DNA from: an uncultured Oscillospiraceae bacterium
GTDB lineage: Bacteria; Bacillota; Clostridia; Oscillospirales; Oscillospiraceae
DNA: 17,586 nt
Assembly: GCA_934593275.1 (NCBI GenBank)
Contig: CAKTQE010000052.1
Coordinates: 1 to 17,586 of the forward strand
Direction: 5' to 3'
This document shows positions 1-6,196 of this stretch, piece after piece. The notes beneath the pieces are model-generated. The model was given only the letters and a program-made list of their open reading frames with translations, did no database searches and had not been told where the DNA came from. The position numbers and the translations under genes are program-made. Within the stretch, counting starts at the first letter, position 1; every line of letters begins with the position of its first letter.

Positions 1-50
1 TGACTGTCATTTATTTTTTGAAATTTGTGTCTAAAATACTGTACCAATTT

Positions 51-160
51 AAACGCAGTGAGTCGAGGAATCTTCCCAAGTGGCAATTTTTATCTTGTGG
101 TGGTTCATTATCCCACGTAGTGGATTCCTCCACTCCGCTGACGCTGCGGTCGGAATGACA
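51..160 (+). repeat. Palindromic repeat family A, copy 1, left end truncated
   Basis: The right half ends in GTGGATTCCTCCACTCCGCT (121 onward) and finishes with CGGAATGACA at 160. The left half starts abruptly at AAACGCAGTGAGTCGAGGAA (51). Compared with copy 2 (502-625, inverted), the first 20 or so bases, including the terminal TGTCATTCCGA, are missing. The inner spacer differs from copy 2. It resembles a non-autonomous palindromic element (MITE- or REP-like). Confidence 0.7.
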
Positions 161-204
161 GACGTTTCTGGTTTGGCTGTTACAAATGTAAACGTACCAC
201 GATT

Positions 205-240
205 CCGGCCCTGTGGGCCGGTTGGCGGCAGATTGCCGCC
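205..240. repeat. Two adjacent GC-rich hairpins
   Basis: CCGGCCC-TGT-GGGCCGG (205-221) and GGCGGCA-GAT-TGCCGCC (224-240) are both perfect 7-bp stems with 3-base loops, two bases apart. No T-tract follows, so they are better read as parts of a dispersed intergenic repeat than as terminators. Confidence 0.5.
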
Positions 241-283
241 GCTACAGTGGGGGTACCACCCGATATATGGTATCACGCCCTTG

Positions 284-330
284 CCTCTCCCTATGGGAGA
301 GGTGGCCGAGCGTAGCTCGGACGGAGAGGG
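284..330 (+). repeat. Palindromic repeat family B, copy 1
   Basis: Contains the short palindrome CTCTCCCTATGGGAGAG followed by GCCGAGCGTAGCTCGG and GGAGAGGG. The same modules occur inverted at 383-430, with several base differences but the same order. It is non-coding and REP-like. Confidence 0.65.
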
Positions 331-382
331 TCAACGTTGAGGATTTCAATAGACGTTATTATTCAGAAGAACCGCCCCGAGG

Positions 383-430
383 CCCTCTCAGTCTCGGCTA
401 CGCCGAGCCAGCTCTCCCAGAGGGAGAGCC
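383..430 (-). repeat. Palindromic repeat family B, copy 2 (inverted)
   Basis: Read on the minus strand it gives GGCTCTCCCTCTGGGAGAGC, then GGCTCGGCGTAGCCGAG and TGAGAGGG, matching the modules of 284-330. The two copies face each other across about 50 bases. Confidence 0.65.
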
Positions 431-501
431 AAGGTCGCCTTTTCGATAGCACCCGAAAGGACGGAACTGTTACCGATAATACAAGAAAACGTCCCCCCGT
501 A

Positions 502-625
502 TGTCATTCCGACCGTAGCGTCAGCGGAGTGGAGGAATCCACCACGTGGCAGAAAGTACCAACGCAAGGTAAAATCTGCAACTTGAGTGGATTCCTCGAC
601 TCACTGCGTTTCGCTCGGAATGACA
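502..625 (-). repeat. Palindromic repeat family A, copy 2, apparently complete
   Basis: It is bounded by perfect 11-bp inverted ends, TGTCATTCCGA at 502-512 and TCGGAATGACA at 615-625. Next to the ends are the two halves GGAGTGGAGGAATCCAC and GTGGATTCCTCGACTCACTG. The roughly 45-base centre is unrelated to the centre of copy 1. There is no coding capacity for a transposase; a related element elsewhere would have to mobilise it. Confidence 0.7.
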
Positions 626-675
626 TGCCGGGGGGTGGTTCTCGTTGTTCGTAGGGGGTGTAATGGCAATGTAAC

Positions 676-697
676 GGAACGGCACACAGGCCGTTCC
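676..697. repeat. GC-rich hairpin
   Basis: GGAACGGC (676-683) pairs perfectly with GCCGTTCC (690-697) across a 6-base loop. No T-tract follows on either strand. It is probably another intergenic repeat unit. Confidence 0.4.
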
Positions 698-743
698 CTA
701 CGTACTTTAACGGGCAGATACATATGAACAACGTTGGTTGCTC

Positions 744-782
744 CAATAATTGTCAATTGTCCATTGTAAATTGTCAATTATT
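744..782. repeat. AT-rich near-palindrome
   Basis: Repeated CAATTGTCAATT-like words form an imperfect palindrome (AATAATTGTCAATT and AATTGTCAATTATT). Low-complexity AT-rich intergenic spacer with no visible gene or promoter. Confidence 0.4.
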
Positions 783-863
783 CCACCGTCCCCCGCTTAG
801 AATGACATATTGGGGGGATTTTTTGTTTACACTGGTTATGCCCGCCCCGGTTTGATCATGGAT

Positions 864-1577
864 TCAAACCAGGAGCGTCAGGCCAGAAAGGATGAGTAGG
901 GAGTAAGTAAGCCGGATAAAAAAGGTCTGGGGAATCTTCTTATGCAGCCGATTTCCGAACCATAATGCCAAAGCTGCGGCAGGCAGACATAAAGCAGAAA
1001 GGACCAGGGTCTGGGTTGTAAAATTCTGTTTTAAAATATCATAAATTAGAATAAAGGAATTCAGAATCAACCAAACCGGAGCAAGCGTCGCACGAATAAC
1101 GGATTTTTCTTTCAGAACCGCCACGGCGTATATGACCAGTAAGGAACCTCCTGACAGAAACATGCCGTGCAATAGTCCTGCCCCAAGTAGAACGATCACA
1201 CCCATCCATTTGGGCAACGGAATCGATTTGTGAAAAACCAGACCCTTTATTGCCACGAGTAAAAGCAAAATGCCGTATGCTTTTTCAAGAAATAAAACCG
1301 GGAATAACCGCAGTATTTCCAGGCCACCAAGCATTCCCAGCAGCATAAATCCGGTAATCTTCGTGGCTTCCTTTTTTTGAATCGCTCCTGTGTTTTTACA
1401 GGCCAACGCGGCACTGACAAAAATAGCAACCACATTCAGAATGACCTTTGCCTCCTGGATCCCCAGAATGGACATTGCCACTGGCATGGCCAGCATCGTC
1501 CCGGCAAAGCCGGTGATCGCTTCTACAATGTTGGCGAAGAATACAGTCAGACAAACCAGAATATCTTGTATTTCCAT
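864..1577 (-). CDS. TauE/SafE (TSUP) family permease
   Basis: This is a polytopic membrane protein of 237 residues made almost wholly of hydrophobic segments. The N-terminal half opens with a segment containing ANIVEAITGFAGTMLAMP, the conserved G-G/A-rich region of the TauE/SafE (sulfite exporter) family. A second such repeat lies around residues 120-150 (LLHGMFLSGGSLLVIYAV), as expected for this internally duplicated family; the length is near the family norm of about 250. TSUP carriers move sulfite, sulfoacetate or other small organic anions; the substrate cannot be read here. The start at 1577 has only a weak AGAAAG ribosome site. It lies 155 bases downstream of the GltS-type gene on the same strand with a hairpin between, so it may be an end gene of that operon or separately expressed. 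Confidence 0.82.
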   Translation of the reverse strand: MEIQDILVCLTVFFANIVEAITGFAGTMLAMPVAMSILGIQEAKVILNVVAIFVSAALACKNTGAIQKKEATKITGFMLLGMLGGLEILRLFPVLFLEKAYGILLLLVAIKGLVFHKSIPLPKWMGVIVLLGAGLLHGMFLSGGSLLVIYAVAVLKEKSVIRATLAPVWLILNSFILIYDILKQNFTTQTLVLSALCLPAAALALWFGNRLHKKIPQTFFIRLTYSLLILSGLTLLV

Positions 1578-1633
1578 AGCATTCTTTCTATTATAATCTG
1601 TTTAAATCCCATGAAATATGGCTCAAAAGCGGT

Positions 1634-1662
1634 GTATGCAGGGCAGAAACTGCCCTGCATAC
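1634..1662. terminator. Strong hairpin between carrier genes, possible terminator or repeat
   Basis: GTATGCAGGGCAG (1634-1646) pairs perfectly over 13 bp with CTGCCCTGCATAC (1650-1662) around an AAA loop. On the minus strand it follows the stop of the GltS-type gene by about 70 bases, but the T-run (CTTTTG) comes several bases after the stem, so it is not a textbook intrinsic terminator. It may be a transcript-stabilising hairpin or a dispersed repeat. Confidence 0.45.
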
Positions 1663-1732
1663 TTGTGTCAAGACCGCATCGGTACCGGTAATTCTTTTTT
1701 CATCGAGGTTGGAGCATTACCGGGTCATAGAA

Positions 1733-3136
1733 TCAATCATCTACGTCGTAGTACAGTTCCCCTTTGCGATAATCGTAGGTTTTCTTGCCCCAGGTTCTTG
1801 TGACCAGCATTGCAATCAGGAATACGACGGTCGTTCCGATCAAAGCAGCAGCCATTGCCGCAAAGCTCATTTCACCGGCGGCGTAGGCGATGATGGAGGG
1901 CATCACGACATAGCAGGCAGGAACATTGATCGCGTTAATGGGACCCAATTCTTCCAGAACGGAGGTCTTGCGGTCAGGGTCGACCATGCGGCACAGTGCC
2001 TGACCGGTGGCGTTGGTTCCGGTAAGGACTCCCCAGATCGCCACTGTACGCTCAAAGCCGTGCTTGCCGCCAAAGCGTTCGCCAAAATAGCGGGTCGTCA
2101 CATAGGTAAACAAGGTGGAGACTACGACAACGATCAAAATCGGAATGATCCAAGAGCCGATCGCTGCCAAGGAAATAGCCATAAAAGCAGAAGTGACCAT
2201 CATGTCAATACAGAAACCGGAAATACGGACCTGAGTACCCCGATCCAGATATTTATCAAGACCCATTTTGTAAATGATCCAGCGGATCAAATAAGCCGCA
2301 AGCATGGCATAGAGGTATTGGAAGCCGGAAAGAATTTCACCGGCAAAGCCCGGAAGCTTCCCGCACAGGCTGCACAGATACAGGCCGATGACCCAGGCAA
2401 TACCGACCAGGGAGAAGTGGAACGCCAAGGTATCCACATTTCCGGGATGGGTGGTTTCTTTGCCATAGCTTTGCTGTTCCTCAGGCTCGTAGAGACCTTT
2501 CAACATGCCGTTCTTCATTTCGCCCGCATAAGGGGCCAGTCCCCGCTGAATGCCCTTACGGACCCAGGGAACACCGATCATAAACGCAACCAGGAATCCA
2601 CAGGCAGCATAGGTCACACCTACCTGAACGGCATTTACCACACCGCTGTTTTCCATCATCGTTCCGTAAGTAACGCTCTGTCCCGGGCCTTGCGCAAAGC
2701 CAAAAGGCACTTGCAATCCATAGACGGCATCCATTCCGAAGGCACCGCCGATCAACTTCAGAACGCCATACCCCAGCAAACCGGTCAGTGCATAGGGGAT
2801 GACCCAGAAGAATCCCATGCCGCAAATGCCGGAAAACTGGCTGTTTGCCAATTTCTCGTTCAGAGAGGTTTTGACAGGAGAAGCTTTCTTTTTGCTTGCC
2901 ATCAGCGTCAGACCCATGTTGGCAAAAGAGAACGACCAAAGAGTACCCGCAATGCCGCTAAAATCTCCGGCACTGGCATTCTGAATCATGCCTGTTTGCA
3001 TGATCAGAAAGCCGAGAACACCGCCAATCACGCTGGCCGGCACCAGATTATTGCGCAAAAACGGTATTTTCGCACGAAGGATCACACCGACCACAATGAA
3101 CACGCCAGTCCATGCCAGGGCATTCATACTAATCAT
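1733..3136 (-). CDS. Sodium/glutamate symporter (GltS) family carrier
   Basis: 467 residues with roughly 11-12 hydrophobic segments. The N-terminus (FIVVGVILRAKIPFLR then LVPASVIGGVLGF) is the signature of the GltS family, in which the first segment is followed by the conserved P-A-S/P-V-I-G-G motif. The glycine-rich re-entrant regions are visible as PFGFAQGPGQSVTYG (around residues 143-157) and GTNATGQALCR (in the second half), consistent with the inverted-repeat fold. It is longer than E. coli GltS (about 400), with a hydrophilic insertion in the middle (around residues 190-230). The start at 3136 is set by GGAGG 8 bases upstream. It lies 70 bases after the C69 gene with no clear terminator, so the two are probably one operon. 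GltS imports glutamate with sodium; given the neighbours, a glutamate-like or other carboxylate conjugate is equally possible. Confidence 0.8.
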   Translation of the reverse strand: MISMNALAWTGVFIVVGVILRAKIPFLRNNLVPASVIGGVLGFLIMQTGMIQNASAGDFSGIAGTLWSFSFANMGLTLMASKKKASPVKTSLNEKLANSQFSGICGMGFFWVIPYALTGLLGYGVLKLIGGAFGMDAVYGLQVPFGFAQGPGQSVTYGTMMENSGVVNAVQVGVTYAACGFLVAFMIGVPWVRKGIQRGLAPYAGEMKNGMLKGLYEPEEQQSYGKETTHPGNVDTLAFHFSLVGIAWVIGLYLCSLCGKLPGFAGEILSGFQYLYAMLAAYLIRWIIYKMGLDKYLDRGTQVRISGFCIDMMVTSAFMAISLAAIGSWIIPILIVVVVSTLFTYVTTRYFGERFGGKHGFERTVAIWGVLTGTNATGQALCRMVDPDRKTSVLEELGPINAINVPACYVVMPSIIAYAAGEMSFAAMAAALIGTTVVFLIAMLVTRTWGKKTYDYRKGELYYDVDD

Positions 3137-3206
3137 TTTTCATACCTCCATTTTTTATTTTTGTACCAGTTTCCTGGTGAATTTACCATTGTTTGTTGAG
3201 GGCTGT

Positions 3207-4541
3207 TTATCTTGCTTCAGTTTCGAATTGAATATTTGCCCGTTCCATAGCGATTCGGTTCATCGGCAGATGTTGGCACTGGTTACTTGCCGCGGACCCT
3301 GCTGTGATCTGGAGATACATCTTTTGCACCGCGGCCAGAAGCTCCCGGGTATTTTCTCTGACAGTCGGATCATCCGGCGGACAAGAAATGGCTTCTTCCG
3401 TAAACTTCTCCTCCAGAGCCTTTGCGATGGGCTTCCACTGGGCCATATATCGAGGATAATCCTGCTCAATGGCGTATTGAAGCCGTTCAAAGCTCCACCA
3501 GGCACTTTCCTGGCAGTAGGTAGGACCTGCGTTTGATAAAACTTGCGGAAGCGCATTGCCGATGGTATAGGGTGCGTACACAGACACGCATGGACAAGCA
3601 AAGGCATGGTACCACGTGGAAGTACCGTTTGGAATCAGCTCCACATGGGAGGCCGCAGCGGTTTTGCTGGCACTGTCCAGCATGGCGTGCATACAAATGG
3701 AGACCTGCAGACCATCCGCAGGCGACCAGCGAGGCGCGTGACTCTCACCCTCAAAATGATCCCTTTGAATGCTGCGGATGGTATGAATATCGATTTGGCC
3801 CTGATGTGCTTTCAGCAGCTTGTTGAGCCTAGCATACCGTGGCTGGGCCGCGCGATGCTTGAGGGACATGGCACTGTACGCCTTGGAAAAGTTAAAAGGA
3901 ACATCCCGGCTGATCCAACCTTTGGAGTAGGCATATTCCTGAATGTCTCCACTGTCCAGGTCCCAGTCTTCCTCGGTACTGTAGCAATTAGAGATTCCCG
4001 CAACGTCTTTCACTTTGCGGGCCACCCAGCGGCGGCTACAGGTTTCCAAAACCCATGCCTCTTTGCTGTCCGCAATTAAAAAAGAATTGTGATACCGGTG
4101 TTCCATACCCTGTGCGGCATTGCCACCCTGGCCATAGGTTTCCAAAAGGTCTGTGATCACATGAAGTGCTTCTCTGGCGGTGGAACCGCGCTCCAAGGCA
4201 AGACGAAGCAGATCCATACCGAGCAATCCGTTTTCCAATTCCTCCGGTTCCCTTGCCCAAACCGCCTCGTTTCCAATGGCAACGCCGCATTCATTCATGC
4301 CATGCTCAAATCCCCAAATCCAGAATGGCTTGGACCCCAGCACACGGTAAGTGTGCTTTACCTGAGGAATCGATATATAGGTACACTGTACCTGTGTACC
4401 AATATCATGGTCCGCGGCAGGGTATATGACAAGGGGCTGTGCCTCTGTCACCGGACGATCACTGTTTTTTGCGAAAATGGTGTGTCCTGATTTTGTACTG
4501 TTTCCCAACGCAACAAAAGTATCACAGGAAAAAATATCCAT
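3207..4541 (-). CDS. C69-family (secernin-like) N-terminal nucleophile amidohydrolase
   Basis: 444 residues. It resembles secernins and C69 dipeptidases along most of the first half: CDTFVALGNSTKSG at residues 6-19, FAKNSDRP at 23-30, then TYISIPQV, then an FGHEHG-type stretch reading WGFEHGMNECGVAIGNEAV, GLLGMDLLRLALERG and GQGGN. These blocks occur in the same order in animal secernins. The expected nucleophile is Cys6, exposed after removal of the first five residues (MDIFS); there is no signal peptide, so it should act in the cytoplasm. The family cleaves amide or peptide bonds; the substrate here is unknown. The start is supported by AGGGGGA about 8 bases upstream and an extended -10 promoter at 4588-4596. 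It is the first gene of a minus-strand unit with the GltS-type carrier and is divergent from the cdaR-type regulator. Confidence 0.85.
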   Translation of the reverse strand: MDIFSCDTFVALGNSTKSGHTIFAKNSDRPVTEAQPLVIYPAADHDIGTQVQCTYISIPQVKHTYRVLGSKPFWIWGFEHGMNECGVAIGNEAVWAREPEELENGLLGMDLLRLALERGSTAREALHVITDLLETYGQGGNAAQGMEHRYHNSFLIADSKEAWVLETCSRRWVARKVKDVAGISNCYSTEEDWDLDSGDIQEYAYSKGWISRDVPFNFSKAYSAMSLKHRAAQPRYARLNKLLKAHQGQIDIHTIRSIQRDHFEGESHAPRWSPADGLQVSICMHAMLDSASKTAAASHVELIPNGTSTWYHAFACPCVSVYAPYTIGNALPQVLSNAGPTYCQESAWWSFERLQYAIEQDYPRYMAQWKPIAKALEEKFTEEAISCPPDDPTVRENTRELLAAVQKMYLQITAGSAASNQCQHLPMNRIAMERANIQFETEAR

Positions 4542-4587
4542 TAGAATCCCCCTTTTCAGCTCCGTATTCTTTTGCTACTGTGCTTGC

Positions 4588-4616
4588 ATTATAGCATTCA
4601 CGGAAAGGTTTTTCAT
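4588..4616 (-). promoter_or_regulatory. Extended -10 promoter of the secernin-like/GltS unit
   Basis: On the minus strand, TGCTATAAT (4596-4588) is a perfect TATAAT with the TGn extension. The -35 position at 17-base spacing (4616-4611) reads ATGAAA, only a partial match. The predicted transcript starts near 4581. A weak -35 with an upstream palindrome centred 62.5 bases from the -10 suggests an activator-dependent promoter. Confidence 0.6.
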
Positions 4617-4647
4617 CGTCCCTCGCCACAAAAAAACGGCGGGAATT

Positions 4648-4663
4648 TTGTTATTGCGAACAA
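4648..4663. promoter_or_regulatory. Palindrome TTGTT-N6-AACAA, candidate CdaR-type operator (site 1)
   Basis: Perfect 5-bp inverted arms. Read towards the secernin-like gene the site is TTGTTC-GCAAT-AACAAAA, and the same string apart from its centre recurs upstream of the glycerate kinase (6007-6024). Its centre is 62.5 bases from the first base of TATAAT in both cases. It lies between the regulator gene and the divergent secernin-like gene. Confidence 0.6.
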
Positions 4664-4695
4664 TCCGTAAAATGCTGCTGTGGTGTTTTACGGAT
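4663..4695. promoter_or_regulatory. 10-bp perfect inverted repeat in the divergent promoter region
   Basis: ATCCGTAAAA (4663-4672) and TTTTACGGAT (4686-4695) are separated by 13 bases. The repeat touches operator site 1 by one base and lies about 70 bases upstream of the -35 box of the regulator gene. It could be a second regulator site or a structure that insulates the divergent transcripts. No copy was found upstream of the glycerate kinase. Confidence 0.45.
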
Positions 4696-4763
4696 ATTAT
4701 TCACAAAAACAACATGTGCCGCATTTCCAAAAGAAGACTGTTACACTTTTGAAGCAATAGATA

Positions 4764-4792
4764 TTGACAGAATGCACTCGGAATTTTAGAAT
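4764..4792 (+). promoter_or_regulatory. Sigma-A promoter of the cdaR-type gene
   Basis: TTGACA (4764-4769), a 17-base spacer and TAGAAT (4787-4792): a full-match -35 and a five-of-six -10. Transcription would begin near 4799, leaving a 40-base leader with a GAGAGGAGA ribosome site. Its strength contrasts with the weak -35 boxes of the two presumed target promoters. Confidence 0.7.
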
Positions 4793-4838
4793 AAAACCAC
4801 AAGAGTGAACAGACCGCTGAAATCAGAGAGGAGATACC

Positions 4839-5984
4839 ATGATTCTATCAACCAATTCTGCCAACCAGATCGTTCGTGAGCTTCAGAAATTAACAGACCA
4901 GCAGATCAACCTGATGGATGAAAAGGGGATCATCCTTGCAAGCACGGATTTGAAGCGAATCAACAATTTTCACGAGGGTGCCTACCGCATTATCACAGAA
5001 CATCTGCCGGAACTGTATATTACTTCTCAGATGGAAACACCGCAAATGCGCCGGGGAATCAATCTGCCAATCGAAGTGACCGGCGAGATCCAGGGCGTGA
5101 TCGGAATTACCGGCGATTATGATGAGGTTATTAAATTAGGCCGCATTGTAAAGAAGATGACAGAGATCCTGATTCAAGAGCAACTGGAACTGTCTGCCAA
5201 AAACCGCAGCCAGATGGAAATGAACCGTTTCCTGGAATCCTGGATCCTGCACCGGAGCAATTTGCAAGGACAGGCACTGAACGATGTGGCCGCCTCTTTA
5301 GGTGTGGATATGCGCAGACCCAGAAGAATCATGGTTTTAAGTCTTGGCAATCCACCCTCTGCCCAGAAAAGGACCATCGGAGGTCAACTGCTGGAACAGG
5401 TCAGTGGTCAGATCCTTGCTTTTGCGGAGGAACGGCGGGGGCTGATCCTGCGGGACCTGGACCGGTATATTCTGATCCTCTACCGTGGCTCAGACGTGGA
5501 ACTATCCTCCATGGCAAACTATTTGGTGGATCAGATCAAACGGCAGCTTGGAGTTCAGATGTGCGCGGGGATCGATGATGATGTTCCGGATGTATACCTT
5601 GCTTATCGGCAAGCCAGCCGGGCCTGGATGGCTGCCTGGCGCACAGGCGTCAGTGTGATGAGCTACAGTCAATTGAATATCGACCTTTTTCTGGAGGACA
5701 TTTCCAGCAAGCGAAAGCGGGAATATCTGGATAAAATCTTCAAAGGATGTACGCCCCAGGAAATCAGTGATTGGATGGTATTGCTCCAGTGTTACTACCG
5801 CTGCGAGGGTTCATTAAGTGCTGCTGCCGAGGCACTGTTTATTCATAAAAACACATTGCAGTATCGTCTGAACCGACTTCAGGAGGCAACCGGCCTGGAT
5901 GTAAGAAAAACAAGCCAGTCTCCCGCTTTGTATATGGCACTTCGTTTTTATAATGATCTGCAGCTTGAACTGCCCAGTTACTAA
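4839..5984 (+). CDS. CdaR/PucR-type sugar-diacid regulator
   Basis: 381 residues with the classic three-part layout. Residues 1 to about 130 form the putative sugar-diacid recognition domain: helix start ANQIVRELQKLTDQQINLMD, then GIILASTDLKR, and LPIEVTGEIQGVIGITGD near 76-93. A middle region of about residues 160-290 resembles the GGDEF-like linker of the PucR family. The C-terminus, about 310-370, is the PucR-type helix-turn-helix (GSLSAAAEALFIHKNTLQYR followed by LNRLQEATG). Characterised CdaR proteins activate genes for glucarate, galactarate or glycerate use in response to such acids. The length is normal for E. coli CdaR (385). It is divergent from the secernin-like unit and upstream of the glycerate kinase, and is the obvious candidate to bind the shared palindromes at 4648 and 6007. 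Confidence 0.9.
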   Translation: MILSTNSANQIVRELQKLTDQQINLMDEKGIILASTDLKRINNFHEGAYRIITEHLPELYITSQMETPQMRRGINLPIEVTGEIQGVIGITGDYDEVIKLGRIVKKMTEILIQEQLELSAKNRSQMEMNRFLESWILHRSNLQGQALNDVAASLGVDMRRPRRIMVLSLGNPPSAQKRTIGGQLLEQVSGQILAFAEERRGLILRDLDRYILILYRGSDVELSSMANYLVDQIKRQLGVQMCAGIDDDVPDVYLAYRQASRAWMAAWRTGVSVMSYSQLNIDLFLEDISSKRKREYLDKIFKGCTPQEISDWMVLLQCYYRCEGSLSAAAEALFIHKNTLQYRLNRLQEATGLDVRKTSQSPALYMALRFYNDLQLELPSY

Positions 5985-6006
5985 GGCATGGGTACGCTGG
6001 ACAGAA

Positions 6007-6024
6007 TTGTTCTGCGCAACAAAA
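6007..6024 (+). promoter_or_regulatory. Palindrome TTGTT-N6-AACAA, candidate CdaR-type operator (site 2)
   Basis: TTGTTC-TGCGC-AACAAAA upstream of the glycerate kinase; the perfect arms are 6007-6011 and 6018-6022. It matches site 1 at all outer positions in the same orientation to its promoter. Its centre is 62.5 bases from the first base of TATAAT (6077), or about -74 from the predicted start of transcription, a usual position for an activator. Confidence 0.6.
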
Positions 6025-6053
6025 AATGGAGTTAGATTCTGTTATGGAAAACA

Positions 6054-6082
6054 TGGCAATCGGGGTGGTGTTCTGATATAAT
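6054..6082 (+). promoter_or_regulatory. Extended -10 promoter of the glycerate kinase
   Basis: TGATATAAT (6074-6082) is a perfect TATAAT with a TGn extension. The -35 position at 17-base spacing is TGGCAA, a poor match. Transcription would begin near 6089, giving a leader of about 108 bases. The promoter type is the same as at 4588-4616. Confidence 0.6.
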
Positions 6083-6140
6083 CAAAACAGGTATCCAGTG
6101 GCAGGTAAGAGATCCCCGGTCTGGACCCAGAGCTGGTTCT

Positions 6141-6171
6141 GTATCGGCATATCGGATACCGGCATCGATAC
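6141..6171. promoter_or_regulatory. Inverted and direct repeats in the glycerate kinase leader
   Basis: GTATCG (6141-6146) and CGATAC (6166-6171) bracket the segment, with a further GATAC inside and CGGCAT occurring twice (6145, 6160). It lies just before the ribosome site, inside the predicted transcript, so it could be an RNA hairpin affecting translation or a downstream operator. Function is not readable. Confidence 0.3.
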
Positions 6172-6196
6172 TGTGCCTTGAAAGGATGGGATCAAC

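Larger units (their letters stand above)
1..863. other. Gene-free, repeat-rich intergenic region
   Basis: No open frame here has a ribosome site, a recognisable protein family or codon use like the neighbouring genes. The longest frames simply cross the palindromic repeats. The stretch contains two copies of one repeat family in opposite orientation (51-160 and 502-625), inside them two copies of a second family also in opposite orientation (284-330 and 383-430), small GC-rich hairpins at 205-240 and 676-697, and an AT-rich near-palindrome at 744-782. A fragment with the same GAATGACAT end as the first family lies near 800-809. It follows the stop of the TauE/SafE-type gene on the minus strand, so a terminator for that gene could be among the hairpins, but none has a clear T-tract at the right place. 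Confidence 0.75.

Noticed and set aside
51..625. Possible CRISPR array
   Set aside because: The repeats are in inverted and not tandem orientation, differ in length, and have no regular spacers. No cas gene is near.
80..654. Several short open frames in the left intergenic region
   Set aside because: They run through inverted repeats, overlap each other on both strands and have no ribosome sites or recognisable protein features.
1590..1595. Perfect TATAAT on the minus strand before the TauE/SafE-type gene
   Set aside because: It would place the transcript start within about 6 bases of the ATG, has no -35 or TGn extension, and the region is AT-rich, so it is probably chance unless the gene is leaderless.
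1709..3199. Long open frame (496 codons) on the plus strand
   Set aside because: It lies wholly opposite the GltS-type gene, is rich in His/Gln/Arg with no membrane or domain pattern, and has no ribosome site; it is the antisense shadow of a real gene.
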